From Gammaproteobacteria bacterium (GTDB lineage: Bacteria > Pseudomonadota > Gammaproteobacteria > Pseudomonadales > Litorivicinaceae), in NCBI GenBank assembly GCA_002714245.1, contig PAWX01000012.1, positions 1-41,393 of the forward strand: a stretch of 41,393 nt of DNA. The letters run 5' to 3'. The position numbers and the translations under genes are program-made. Below the pieces are notes generated by a model. That model was not told where the DNA came from and searched no databases. It saw nothing but the letters and a program-made list of their open reading frames with translations. Shown here piece by piece: positions 19,185 to 29,331 of the stretch (within the stretch, counting starts at the first letter, position 1; each line of letters starts with the position of its first letter).

Positions 19185-21332
19185 TTGCAAATGAACCACA
19201 ATACAGAACATAGCACAGGTATTTTCGCCATAGGAACACTTCTCGCAACAGATGATCTAGTTGCTGATGAAATTGTGTCTCAGCGCCTGGAGGTAAAGGG
19301 TCGTCAGTTGGGCTGGGTTACCGCTGAGGGCACGTTAGTTGACGCTTATCGGATGCTATTAACTACTCGCGTTGGTGATCGAGTGGTGTGGTTATTAGCC
19401 AGAGGAGAAGCACTTTCTGTCGACAAGTTTCGTGACTTGTTGCGGACAGTGGACTGGAACAACGCGCTCTATGCAGGTGGCGATGTTCGGGTGGACGTGA
19501 CCGGAAAAATTGGTTGGATGAAAGACACTCGCTTCGCGGGTCAGTTGGTTATGGATGCCATTCGTGATCAAGCGTCGCTGGCCAAACGGCCACGGCCGGA
19601 GTACGAGACCGATCAACCCGCAGTTCGTATCGCGGTCCGATTTGGCCGGGGTCAGGTGGATATCGGAGTCAATTTGAACCGTACGCCTCTGAATCAGCGT
19701 GGCTACCGTACCGAGGGTGGTGAGGCACCGCTCCGCGAGACGCTGGCTCAGGTGATGCTGGCCCGTTTGAGGGTCGACAAAAAGGTGCCGGCAATAATAA
19801 CTGACCCATGTTGTTGTTCCGGCACAATCCTTATAGAGGCCTGTATGAGGCTCCACAAAATCGCACCGCAGCGTTACAGGTCATCTGATCAGCTGTCCAA
19901 GTGGACTGGACTAGAACGGATCTCATGGACGGCCATTATTGCCGAGGAGCGCACCAAGGAGAGACAGAATAAAACTCGTTTCGTGGGTTTTGATATTGAT
20001 CCTGATGCAGTGACCAGAGCTCGTGCGAATATCGAGCGCGCCGGTCTTTCTGATCATATTTCTGTCGAGGTTGGTGAGATCAAAGATTTCTCCCCAGAGC
20101 AGCTGAATATCTCTGAAGCTGACCAGACTTGGATCCTGGCAAATCCTCCCTATGGAAACCGATTAGGGCGTGGTGATGATTTAGTCACTCTATATCGACT
20201 ATTAGGCGACCGCTGTAAGGCATTCGCTAACGCCAGTCTTGGACTTATTACATCGGAGCGAGAGCTGGTTCAGGCCCTTGGTTTACGCTCCAATAAAAAA
20301 TGGGAAATGCAGGCAGGGGGGCTACAGTTAAATATCGCTCGTTTTGAGCTGGGATTGAAGTCCGAGCAGATTAAAAACCAAGATAATACGACCCCCCCTG
20401 ACGAGGTGTTGCCGTTATTAAATAGACTATCAAAAAATTTAAAAAATAGATCAAAATTATTGAAACATAACAATATTAATTGCTACAGAGTTTACGATTC
20501 CGAGCTCCCCGAATATAACGTTGTCATTGATCGGTTTGCAGACTACTTACATATTCAGGAATACCGGCCGCCCAAAACGGTGGACCCAAAGAGTGCCAAC
20601 CACCGCCGTCAATTAATCCGTCAGTGGGTACCCAAGCATCTAGGGATACCTGTGAAACAGGCCATCTATAAAGAACGATTCCGGCAATCAGGAAAGTCTC
20701 AATATGAAAAGCGTGCAGAGCCCTTGTGTATACACGTCCACGAGAACGGAATGCGTTTTGAAGTTAACCTAACAACCTACACCGATGTGGGATTATTCCT
20801 CGATCATCGACCGTTACGCCGTCTACTGCTCGACTCCTGTCGTGGAAAGCGTGTCCTGAATTTATTCTGTTACACCGGCGCGCTGAGTGTCGCCGCCGCC
20901 AGGGGTTTGGCTCGCTCGGTAACAAGTATCGATATGTCAAAAACATATCTAACATGGGCGCACCGAAATTTTGAGAACAATGACCTAAATCCGAAGCATT
21001 ATCAGTTTATCCGGGCGAATATTCTGGAATGGCTGGAATCCGATCCCAGAGCCGAGTTCGATATAATATTGCTTGATCCACCGACCTTTTCGAACACTAA
21101 AAGTACGGAGCAAACGCTTGATATCCAGAGGGATCATTGTGCCTTGATAGACGCATGCGTTCCGTGGTTGGTACCCCAAGGATTCATCTACTTCTCGAAT
21201 AACCTTCGGGGGTTTTCGCTCAGTGATTCGGTTAAAGAGCGCTACTTGGTAGAGGATCTAACCCGCACCAGTATCGATGCTGATTTTGATCGTAAGCCCC
21301 CTCACGTGCTGTTTAAGCTTTCGCGGAAGTGA
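19185..21332 (+). CDS. rlmL: Bifunctional 23S rRNA (guanine) methyltransferase RlmKL
   Basis: THUMP-like N-terminus, TDPCCCSGTILIEACM, ILANPPYGNRLG, LFLDHRPLRRLL, VLNLFCYTGALSVAAARG, DIILLDPPTFSN. Confidence 0.95.
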   Translation: MQMNHNTEHSTGIFAIGTLLATDDLVADEIVSQRLEVKGRQLGWVTAEGTLVDAYRMLLTTRVGDRVVWLLARGEALSVDKFRDLLRTVDWNNALYAGGDVRVDVTGKIGWMKDTRFAGQLVMDAIRDQASLAKRPRPEYETDQPAVRIAVRFGRGQVDIGVNLNRTPLNQRGYRTEGGEAPLRETLAQVMLARLRVDKKVPAIITDPCCCSGTILIEACMRLHKIAPQRYRSSDQLSKWTGLERISWTAIIAEERTKERQNKTRFVGFDIDPDAVTRARANIERAGLSDHISVEVGEIKDFSPEQLNISEADQTWILANPPYGNRLGRGDDLVTLYRLLGDRCKAFANASLGLITSERELVQALGLRSNKKWEMQAGGLQLNIARFELGLKSEQIKNQDNTTPPDEVLPLLNRLSKNLKNRSKLLKHNNINCYRVYDSELPEYNVVIDRFADYLHIQEYRPPKTVDPKSANHRRQLIRQWVPKHLGIPVKQAIYKERFRQSGKSQYEKRAEPLCIHVHENGMRFEVNLTTYTDVGLFLDHRPLRRLLLDSCRGKRVLNLFCYTGALSVAAARGLARSVTSIDMSKTYLTWAHRNFENNDLNPKHYQFIRANILEWLESDPRAEFDIILLDPPTFSNTKSTEQTLDIQRDHCALIDACVPWLVPQGFIYFSNNLRGFSLSDSVKERYLVEDLTRTSIDADFDRKPPHVLFKLSRK

Positions 21333-21795
21333 TGAGGCGCACGAATGCGAAGTAACCGATCCAACACAGGGTAAGGATCAGAACCGTGGGTATAATGCCT
21401 AGCGGAAGCGTTAGGTCAGCCAGCCGCGCGCCGCCAACGTAGGTCGCAGCAGCCCCAGCGGCACTAAGCGGGATTAGCCACAGATGAGACCCCCAACACC
21501 AGCGAAGTCCATGATGCAACGTGGTGGGAAAAATCCCCCACAACGCGACAAGCCAAAGTGGCATGAAGGTTGTTGAAAACTGGAGGACCCCCGAAGCGGT
21601 CAGCAAACCGTCCATCATGAGTCCTAACGCGGCATAGATTGGCAGATAGAACCGCTCATGACTCGAGGCAAACCTCATCAAATGAAACAAAGCCCAAGCT
21701 ATTGCGATAACGACATAGGTGTCACCACCGAGTACCAATAGGAACCAGAGCGCCTGAAACACGCCCAAATTTCGAATCGTGGGCCACATCAGCAA
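21313..21795 (-). CDS. DUF2878-type small membrane protein
   Basis: 160 aa, hydrophobic multi-TM; overlaps the start of the cfa-like gene and sits in the photolyase/CFA cluster where DUF2878 is typical. Confidence 0.65.
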   Translation of the reverse strand: MLMWPTIRNLGVFQALWFLLVLGGDTYVVIAIAWALFHLMRFASSHERFYLPIYAALGLMMDGLLTASGVLQFSTTFMPLWLVALWGIFPTTLHHGLRWCWGSHLWLIPLSAAGAAATYVGGARLADLTLPLGIIPTVLILTLCWIGYFAFVRLITSAKA

Positions 21796-23078
21796 AGACG
21801 CAATTCTAGGACGGGCGGCTCCTGACGCGCCTTTGGTTTTGCCAGAATTAATTGCGCGAGGCCCAGTTGTCGTTCATGGAATCCGCCCTCGCAGTAGGCC
21901 AGGTAAAACTCCCACATCCGACAAAAACGCTCGTCATAGCCTAACTTTAGAATCCGTTGTTTCTCGTCATTGAACCGCTTCCTCCACTCTGCGAGCGTTC
22001 TCGCGTAGTGGCTTGCGAAATCCTCGAAATGAAGCAGTCGGAGGTCAGACGCGCGACCTATCGAGCGCATAATGCTCCCAACGGAGGGAATAAACCCGCC
22101 AGGGAAAATATAACGCTTAATAAAGTCGACGCTCTTGACAGCCAAAAGATACCGCTGCTCGACAATCGTGATCGCTTGAATCAGAGCCAGCCCTTCGGGC
22201 TTAAGCCGGTTAGATAACGTGTTGATATAGGTATCGAGGTATTGATGACCAACGGCTTCGATCATTTCGATCGATACAAGTTTGTCATACTGCCCAGTCA
22301 GATCGCGGTAATCCTTTTTCAATACAGTCACACGATCGCTAAGGTTGTGCCTCTGGACCAATTCGACCGCATGATCATACTGTTCTTCAGATATCGTTGT
22401 CGTCGTCACCTGGCATCCATAATTCTTTGCAGCGTGAACTGCGAATCCCCCCCAACCAGTGCCAATCTCAAGCACATGGTCGGTTGGCTTGAGGTGTAGT
22501 TTTCGACAGATGTGGTCGAGCTTCTCTAGTGACGCCTCATAGAGGTCTTTATCATTATCAGAGAACAACGCCGAGGAATACATTAATGTTGGATCGAGGA
22601 AGGTCTCGAAGAGCTGATTTCCGAGATCGTAATGCGCTTCGATATTGCGCTTAGAGCCTCGCACGGTATTTTTATTGAGCCAATGCACGGCCTGTAAAAC
22701 GATATAGAAAAACCGTGTGAGACCACTTTCCAACTGGTCGGTCAGGTGGCTGTTAGCGACAAAGAACCGGGTCACTTGATCCAGTGAGCTTGTTGTCCAA
22801 TATCCAGCCATATAGGCCTCTCCAGACCCGACCGATCCACGAAATGCAACATCAGACCAGACCTGTGGGTCAAGTATACTAACGTGCGCATCTGGTCCAG
22901 CTTCTGCCCCTTCAAATGAGAAGGTGTCTTCACCATCAGCAATAGTAAGGCGGCCGTAACGAACACATGCAAATGCTCGCAGAAGACCACGTCGGGCAAG
23001 TTTTTGAACGATCGTCAGATCCTTTGACTCTCGGATTGGTAAAGACTTCATTCCTGTTGTTGTTTGAGTCATGTCCAT
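21789..23078 (-). CDS. Cyclopropane-fatty-acyl-phospholipid synthase family protein
   Basis: NIEAHYDLGNQLFETFLDPTLMYSSALF, VLEIGTGWGGFAVHAAKNYGCQVTTTTISEEQYDHA, SIEMIEAVGHQYLDTY, YIFPGGFIPS. Confidence 0.93.
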   Translation of the reverse strand: MDMTQTTTGMKSLPIRESKDLTIVQKLARRGLLRAFACVRYGRLTIADGEDTFSFEGAEAGPDAHVSILDPQVWSDVAFRGSVGSGEAYMAGYWTTSSLDQVTRFFVANSHLTDQLESGLTRFFYIVLQAVHWLNKNTVRGSKRNIEAHYDLGNQLFETFLDPTLMYSSALFSDNDKDLYEASLEKLDHICRKLHLKPTDHVLEIGTGWGGFAVHAAKNYGCQVTTTTISEEQYDHAVELVQRHNLSDRVTVLKKDYRDLTGQYDKLVSIEMIEAVGHQYLDTYINTLSNRLKPEGLALIQAITIVEQRYLLAVKSVDFIKRYIFPGGFIPSVGSIMRSIGRASDLRLLHFEDFASHYARTLAEWRKRFNDEKQRILKLGYDERFCRMWEFYLAYCEGGFHERQLGLAQLILAKPKARQEPPVLELRLC

Positions 23079-23080
23079 CC

Positions 23081-23833
23081 TTAAGGGTGGGGGTGATAAC
23101 GAAGCCCCTTACGCCACAATGCGAAGGCCTCACGGTAAATGCCACCAATAACGAGTAGTGACTGTGGCCAAATTCCAGTAAATAAAGGTTTAATTGAGTG
23201 ACCATTAAACGGAATTAATCTCAATGAGAGACCAGCTTCAAACATTAGTTCATCTGCCCCGTCATTCTGTAACCCAAGATAAATCGAGACATCAGATTCC
23301 CGAGGCCACCGAGCTCTCGTTACATAGCGCTGGCCCATCGGATTAAAAGGAGATACGTGAAACTCTTTATCAAACCAAAAGGTATTGTTTTGGGCGATCT
23401 TTCTATATGGAATCACGTAACGATGGATCTCATTCCACGGCGTGTTCGACACCTCGTAAATTGCCGCGGCTGGTTCGCCCACCTTAGAATGCAGAAAGTA
23501 CACCGACAATGGATTAAATCCGATTCCCAAAAAATGCGGATTCGTAAGCAATTTGACGGGACCTGATACGTCGGTATCGATTACGTCCGCCACAAACTCC
23601 CTCGCTTGATTACCGCTCGGCGTAACGTTATCGCAGAGATGACGGTGGGTTTTGAAGCTAAGAATGCTGAGTCGATTGACAGCAAGCATGCTGTCTTGAA
23701 AATCAGACAACCTATCAAGGTCAAGTAAGACCATTGCGGTGCGATACTGAAACCGATGCTCTTTTGGCAGGAGCCTGGCGTGCCATGTTGATCCGTGACC
23801 GATAGCGTGAATAATCCCTGAAACCTCAGACAT
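23081..23833 (-). CDS. DUF1365 family protein (start moved to 23833)
   Basis: HGSTWHARLLPKEHRFQYRTAMVLLDLDRL...LLTNPHFLGIGFNPLSVYFLH...VSNTPWNEIHRYVIP, DUF1365 pattern; start overlaps the upstream FAD protein stop by 8 bp. Confidence 0.85.
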   Translation of the reverse strand: MSEVSGIIHAIGHGSTWHARLLPKEHRFQYRTAMVLLDLDRLSDFQDSMLAVNRLSILSFKTHRHLCDNVTPSGNQAREFVADVIDTDVSGPVKLLTNPHFLGIGFNPLSVYFLHSKVGEPAAAIYEVSNTPWNEIHRYVIPYRKIAQNNTFWFDKEFHVSPFNPMGQRYVTRARWPRESDVSIYLGLQNDGADELMFEAGLSLRLIPFNGHSIKPLFTGIWPQSLLVIGGIYREAFALWRKGLRYHPHP

Positions 23834-25106
23834 AGATACCCAGCGTTTTTTGCACAGCCGCAGCAGCTCGTTCACCTGCGACCACTCCGTCTTCATGGAA
23901 CCCGTTGCAACACCAGGCACCTGCAACAACAATCTTTGAACCTGAATTGATGTCCTCGATGCGAGATTGGACCTGCAGTGAATTCGGACCAAACTGTGGG
24001 TGTGCGTAGGTCCAGTGGCCTAGGATCGTGTCGGGATCAATTTGACCCGTATTGTTGAGGGTCACGAAAAACTGATGTGGTCCGGCAAGATTTTGAAGTC
24101 GATTCATATCGTAGGTGACAACCGCGCCAATGCCCTCGGGCTGTCTTTGGATTTGATAGTTCCAACTCGCCCATGCCCGCCTATTTTTGGGCATTTGCGT
24201 TTGGTCAGTGTGTAATACAACATCATTATTGGCGTATGGAATCCCTGCTAGAAGCCGCCTCAGTTCTGGCTCCCGATCATCGAGCATTGCCAGTGACTGA
24301 TCGGTGTGTGAAGCTAGTACCACCGCATCATAGAACTCGGTCCCGAGCTCAGAGGTGACAGCAATTCCTCGGTCAGTCGGTTTGACAGACCGGACCCGAG
24401 TTTTAAGACGGATACGGTCTCGAAACTCACGCGTGAGTGGCTCGATGTAGGTACTCGACCCGCCCGGGAGCGTGTACCACTGTGGGCGGTCAGTTACCGA
24501 TAGGAGTCCGTGGTTCTTAAAGAAGCGAACGAAAAACAGCGCCGGCATTTCATTCACATCAGTCAGATCGGAAGACCAGATAGCGGCCGCCATGGGTAAT
24601 AGGTAATGTGAGTAAAATAAATCAGTTAGGTTAAGTTTTGAAAGATATTGTCCGAGCGTTTTGGAGGGCTCAATCTGGCCGGCCTCAAGGTCCAAAATCG
24701 CCGTTTTATTAAAATGCATAATATCGAGAAGGAAACGGTAATACCTTACCGAGAGTAGTCTATGTCGCTGTGCGAAGAGGGTCGAGAGGTTTGTCCCAGC
24801 GTACTCAATACCTGTCGTTTCAGACATGACACTGAAACTCATATCTGTGTCTTGATGTGACAACCCAATTTCAGATAACAGGTTCAAAAATCGTGGATAG
24901 GTCCACTCGTTGAAGACGATAAATCCTGTATCTACCGCGTAAGAAGTTCCATCGACTGAGAGGTCTACCGTGTGGGTGTGCCCACCGATCCAGTCATTTT
25001 GTTCAAAAACGTCAATCTCAACCTGTGGGTGTAACCGATAGGCCGCCGTCAGGCCGGAGATTCCAGAACCAACGATCGCCACTCGGGGCCGAGTTTGGCT
25101 ATTCAT
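23826..25106 (-). CDS. FAD/NAD-binding amine-oxidoreductase-like protein (COG2907 type)
   Basis: RVAIVGSGISGLTAAYRLHPQVEIDVFEQNDWIGGHTHTVDL Rossmann start; VDTGFIVFNEWTYPRF. Confidence 0.88.
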   Translation of the reverse strand: MNSQTRPRVAIVGSGISGLTAAYRLHPQVEIDVFEQNDWIGGHTHTVDLSVDGTSYAVDTGFIVFNEWTYPRFLNLLSEIGLSHQDTDMSFSVMSETTGIEYAGTNLSTLFAQRHRLLSVRYYRFLLDIMHFNKTAILDLEAGQIEPSKTLGQYLSKLNLTDLFYSHYLLPMAAAIWSSDLTDVNEMPALFFVRFFKNHGLLSVTDRPQWYTLPGGSSTYIEPLTREFRDRIRLKTRVRSVKPTDRGIAVTSELGTEFYDAVVLASHTDQSLAMLDDREPELRRLLAGIPYANNDVVLHTDQTQMPKNRRAWASWNYQIQRQPEGIGAVVTYDMNRLQNLAGPHQFFVTLNNTGQIDPDTILGHWTYAHPQFGPNSLQVQSRIEDINSGSKIVVAGAWCCNGFHEDGVVAGERAAAAVQKTLGIYV

Positions 25107-26518
25107 GACTTGAGTTCCCTGAACGCGTCGATGGCGCGCTGTCTCGATGACTTGAGATCAACAATGGGCGCCGGATATCGATCTGGAAGCGTAGCCGACC
25201 AAGGCGAATGGCGCTTTTTGATTGGGACCGAGGCGAGCTCGGGTATAAATTGAGTCACATAATCCGCGTTCGGATCGTGTGTTTCTCCCTGACTCACGGG
25301 ATTAAACACCCGGAAGTAGGGGGCCGCGTCTGTCCCCGTCGAGGCACTCCATTGCCAGCCGCCATTGTTCGATCCTAAATCTGAATCCACAAGATATTCC
25401 ATGAAATGAGCTTCACCGATCCGCCAGTCGCAAAGTAAGTTCTTGGTCAGGAATTGCGCCACGATCATGCGGACACGATTATGCATCCAGCCCGTTGCCA
25501 CAAGTTCTCGCATACCTGCGTCAACGATCGGTATACCAGTTCTCCCGTTCTTCCAGGCATCAATATCCGAAGGATCATTGCGCCACCGTAAACCCTCAGT
25601 CTCTGGTCGAAATGCCTTATTTTTTGAAAGCTTGGGAAACCCAACTAATAAGTGCTGATAGAAGTCACGCCATATTAATTCGTTAATCCAAGAAAACGCG
25701 TGATTGGGGAATTCCCATATGGGCCGGTTAAGTTTAATTTCCGCAGCCCGCACGCATTGCCGAGGTGACAATAATCCACGGGCGAGCGCACCAGACAAAC
25801 GACTGGTTCCGAGTACCGAGGGGCTATTTCGATTCTCTTCGTAGTCTGTAAGCCGATTTGTGACGAATTCATCAAGTAACGCATTAGCATTGGCCTCGGT
25901 TGTCGGAAAAAGAGACAGGTCTGAGTCTGGGTGATTGCAGATTGGGTCCCAGCTGCTCGGCTTTACCGATTCTCGACTACGGCCGTTGACGTCGAATGGT
26001 CCTTTAGCATGCTCCTGATAGATTGACAGCCACCGCTTCTTGAACGGACTGAAAACTGAGTAATATCGACTGTCTCCAGTGAGGACCGTGCCCGGTTGCA
26101 GCAGGACGCGATCAATATAGGTATGCACAGCGACGTCAGGGAGACGCTTAAGGATCTGATGATCTCTGATACGCTCATTCCACTGATATTCCTGGTTTAG
26201 GAAAAGATCTGTGATGGATCGAGACTCACAATAGTCCGCGATCCAGGCAACCTGCGCTCGGTAGCTATCAAGCCGAACCACCTCGAGGTTGATTCCAAGG
26301 GCTGCAAGCTGAGCAGATAGGCTCCTCAGCAGCTGTTCGGTGTAATAGAGACGGTTTCGACCGTAGTGAAAGTCTTTCCAATCCGAGTCAGCGGTGAGAA
26401 ATATCGCAGAGATAACTGCGTCTGACTCGCAATCCAGAGCGGCCGACAATGCGGCGTTATCGTTTACGCGGAGGTCATCCCGAAACCAAACCAGACGATG
26501 TTGCATGTTTCTCCTCAC
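25103..26518 (-). CDS. phrB: Deoxyribodipyrimidine photolyase
   Basis: LVWFRDDLRVNDNAALSAAL; GTSRLSGALARGLLSPRQ; FSWINELIWRDFYQHLL; NGGWQWSASTGTDAAPYFRVFNPVSQGE. Confidence 0.96.
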   Translation of the reverse strand: MRRNMQHRLVWFRDDLRVNDNAALSAALDCESDAVISAIFLTADSDWKDFHYGRNRLYYTEQLLRSLSAQLAALGINLEVVRLDSYRAQVAWIADYCESRSITDLFLNQEYQWNERIRDHQILKRLPDVAVHTYIDRVLLQPGTVLTGDSRYYSVFSPFKKRWLSIYQEHAKGPFDVNGRSRESVKPSSWDPICNHPDSDLSLFPTTEANANALLDEFVTNRLTDYEENRNSPSVLGTSRLSGALARGLLSPRQCVRAAEIKLNRPIWEFPNHAFSWINELIWRDFYQHLLVGFPKLSKNKAFRPETEGLRWRNDPSDIDAWKNGRTGIPIVDAGMRELVATGWMHNRVRMIVAQFLTKNLLCDWRIGEAHFMEYLVDSDLGSNNGGWQWSASTGTDAAPYFRVFNPVSQGETHDPNADYVTQFIPELASVPIKKRHSPWSATLPDRYPAPIVDLKSSRQRAIDAFRELKS

Positions 26519-26640
26519 TTGCTTCTTGCAAAAAACAGTTACGCCATCGTCCGATCAGGCCTTATCCCCTAAGTTTCTCCTAGCCTGTTGGCAAACGCAA
26601 CGGACTCTGACACCCTATCGCTCTGGGAGAGGGTAAGCGT

Positions 26641-27063
26641 ATGTTCTTCGGGCGTTTTTTAATCATGCTGAATTGCGGTTTATATGCCGCGCTGGCGGTT
26701 TGGGCGGTAGTTTTACCAATAACACTGTTCGAGGCGCTCTCGATCACGGCATCTACCAGGGCTGCCGTAATTGAGTTACAGGTATTAATAGCTGGTTCGC
26801 TTTTAGGTTTTTGTTTCCTCGTGGGTGCCGGGATTATCGATAAACGGAAAACAAAGCGCAGTTTGGTTGGTCTGTTTATCATCAACGCGGCTTGGTTTTT
26901 TACCCGCTGCATCACCCTGCTCGAGGGGCTACCGCAACAGAATTCAACTTTTATATACATGGGCTTTGAGTTCGCGATGCTATTGCTGCTGCTGATCGCC
27001 TTGAGGCTTGTGACCGGTCCAAGGGGACGTACATTGTTTCGTCAGGAGGATGCGACCTTTTAG
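26641..27063 (+). CDS. Hypothetical four-helix membrane protein (DUF4345-like?)
   Basis: 140 aa with four hydrophobic segments; family not certain. Confidence 0.55.
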   Translation: MFFGRFLIMLNCGLYAALAVWAVVLPITLFEALSITASTRAAVIELQVLIAGSLLGFCFLVGAGIIDKRKTKRSLVGLFIINAAWFFTRCITLLEGLPQQNSTFIYMGFEFAMLLLLLIALRLVTGPRGRTLFRQEDATF

Positions 27064-28034
27064 CGATTTAATCGTTCTGCTGCCTCAATACCGCTGAGAT
27101 AGGCTCCCTCTACGCGCCCGCCCGCGAGGTAGTCTCCAGCAACCCACAATCCGTCGTCGATCTCAAATACACCCTTTTGGCTGGTCAATGCAGGGTCAGT
27201 AGGTCGCGCAAAGCGCCACCGATGCGCAATAATCGGTTTTACTGATACCCCGAAGGTCGTCTCCAATGCTGTGTTGATCTGGCTTTGCACACTTGCGGGC
27301 TCATCCTCGATATGGATGGCGGACCAATCAGGTTTTGCATGGGTGACCACATAGCTTGATTCTCGATCGGGTTTACTTCTTTCTGTAGAGATGAAATCAA
27401 ACACGCTGTGGTCGCCGCCGAATAGGGCGTCAAGCGGATCATCATGTCGATCCCTCAAAGTAGTCCCAAGATCTGAAACCACCGTCCATGTTGGTTCCAT
27501 AGTGAAACGGGAGGCAATGTCTCGTACATCATAAGACGGGAGTAGGCTGGTCATTTGATCGACTGGCACGGTGACCAATACCTGACTGGCGGTATATACC
27601 TCGCCATCGGTTGACGTGAGGTGAAATTGGTTATCCTGATGGAAGATTGTGGCGACCCGTAATTGCGTTGTAATGGTCAACGATTGCGCCAGATAACGCC
27701 CCATCGCATTCATATAGGGGGCCCCCACAAAGCGCTCTTGAGAGTCCGGTGATGCCGTCGCGTGGCCATCTATAAAGGTGCCCATGCGAGGCCTCCAACG
27801 CTTAACAAATCCCGTGTCGATAGCATCACTCACTATTTCCTGAAAGCGCGACTCACGGGCCGTAAAAAACTGCGCACCGATATCGACCCGTAAATCGTCG
27901 ACACGTTTCGACGCCAGCCGGCCGCCAGGTCCACGACTTTTTTCAAAAATCATGTAGTTCTGGGTGTCCAACGCACGTGCCGCGGCTAGCCCAGCGATAC
28001 CAGCGCCAACGATTGCGACTTCAAAATGTTTCAT
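27060..28034 (-). CDS. FAD-dependent NAD(P)/amine oxidase, renalase-like
   Basis: EVAIVGAGIAGLAAARALDTQNYMIFEKSRGPGGRLASKRVDDLRVDIGAQFFTAR; C-terminal DDGLWVAGDYLAGGRVEGAYLSGIEAAERL. Confidence 0.88.
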   Translation of the reverse strand: MKHFEVAIVGAGIAGLAAARALDTQNYMIFEKSRGPGGRLASKRVDDLRVDIGAQFFTARESRFQEIVSDAIDTGFVKRWRPRMGTFIDGHATASPDSQERFVGAPYMNAMGRYLAQSLTITTQLRVATIFHQDNQFHLTSTDGEVYTASQVLVTVPVDQMTSLLPSYDVRDIASRFTMEPTWTVVSDLGTTLRDRHDDPLDALFGGDHSVFDFISTERSKPDRESSYVVTHAKPDWSAIHIEDEPASVQSQINTALETTFGVSVKPIIAHRWRFARPTDPALTSQKGVFEIDDGLWVAGDYLAGGRVEGAYLSGIEAAERLNR

Positions 28035-28115
28035 AGAGTGGTCTTTTTGTGCCAGTAGAATTTAGAATGTTCGCCCCAATCAAAATATCAGGGCATTACA
28101 GGGTATTCTCAACTT

Positions 28116-28700
28116 ATGACAGATATCACAATCACAGAAAGTGCGCAGACCTACCTTGCGGGGTTGCTCGAGAAGCAAAATGTTGAGGGTATCGGGGTTC
28201 GGCTATTTGTTTCGCAACCCGGTACGATGTACGCAGAGACATGTTTAGCCTACTGTCGCCCCGGCGAGGAAAAGTTAGAAGATGAGCGGTTCGAGTGCGA
28301 TAACTTCATAGCATACCTAGATCAGCCGAGTCTGCCTTATTTAGATGAGGCTGTGGTTGATTACGTGGCAGACAAACTAGGCGGTCAGTTGACTATTAAG
28401 GCACCGAAGGCGAAACAGCCTGCGGTCGCGTTCGACGGTCCAGTGGAGCAACAGATTGTTGAGATTTTAACTGCCGAGGTTAACCCGGGGCTTGCGGCGC
28501 ATGGCGGCGAGGTTAGGCTCATCAGGTTGGAAAATGAGATCGCCGTGTTGCAATTCGGTGGTGGGTGCCAGGGGTGTAGCGCCGTGGACATGACACTGAA
28601 GGATGGTGTGGAAAAGACCCTGATGGAGCGCATCCCCGACCTGAAAGGTGTCAGGGATGTGACGGACCATAGTCAACGAGAAAATGCCTACTACAAGTAA
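28116..28700 (+). CDS. nfuA: Fe-S biogenesis protein NfuA
   Basis: A-type-like N-terminus plus [15 protein letters not shown]...[22 protein letters not shown] (CxxC Nfu motif). Confidence 0.95.
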   Translation: MTDITITESAQTYLAGLLEKQNVEGIGVRLFVSQPGTMYAETCLAYCRPGEEKLEDERFECDNFIAYLDQPSLPYLDEAVVDYVADKLGGQLTIKAPKAKQPAVAFDGPVEQQIVEILTAEVNPGLAAHGGEVRLIRLENEIAVLQFGGGCQGCSAVDMTLKDGVEKTLMERIPDLKGVRDVTDHSQRENAYYK

Positions 28701-29331
28701 TATTATTTCGAAGGTGGCGTCGATAGACGCCATCGTGTCAGAGATTCAAGACTTCTTGGAGGTGTCTACTCCTGAGGCTTGGGTCTCCCATGCCCTTGGT
28801 GACTTGGCTACCCTGTTGATTGACCACGCCAATTGTGAATACAAGGCGGCAGCGACGGGTATGAGTTTGATCACCAAGTATCGGAATAAGCCTCGCCTGC
28901 AGCGACTGATGGCTCGGTTGGTCCGAGAAGAGATGCTGCACTATGAGCAGGTCCTAGTGCTAATGGATCAGATGGGCGTATATTATCGGCCACTTACCGC
29001 TTCTCGTTATGCCAAAACCCTAAGGGATGCGGTAAGGTCTGACGAGGATGGCCGCTTGGTTGACGTGTTAATAGTCGGAGCAATTGTTGAGGCTCGATCC
29101 TGCGAGCGCTTCGCGACGTTATGGCCTCGACTCCCAACAAGGCTTGGCAAGTTCTATAAATCACTGCTCAGGTCAGAGGGTCGGCACTATCAGGATTATC
29201 TCTCTCTCGCACACGAGTTCGCCGATACATCGGATGTCGAGCAACGACTTATCTATTTCTTGAAGATCGATCAAACGTTAATTGAGACAACAGACGACGA
29301 GTTTCGCTTCCACTCGGGTGTGCCTGCGTAA
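28684..29331 (+). CDS. miaE: tRNA-(ms2io6A)-hydroxylase
   Basis: [61 protein letters not shown] di-iron ligands; overlaps nfuA by 17 bp. Confidence 0.92.
   Translation: MPTTSNIISKVASIDAIVSEIQDFLEVSTPEAWVSHALGDLATLLIDHANCEYKAAATGMSLITKYRNKPRLQRLMARLVREEMLHYEQVLVLMDQMGVYYRPLTASRYAKTLRDAVRSDEDGRLVDVLIVGAIVEARSCERFATLWPRLPTRLGKFYKSLLRSEGRHYQDYLSLAHEFADTSDVEQRLIYFLKIDQTLIETTDDEFRFHSGVPA

Noticed and set aside
26519-26640. TGATCG upstream of phrB as a possible RpoE/ChrR -35 element
   Set aside because: No convincing matching -10 at the expected spacing; not enough to call a promoter.
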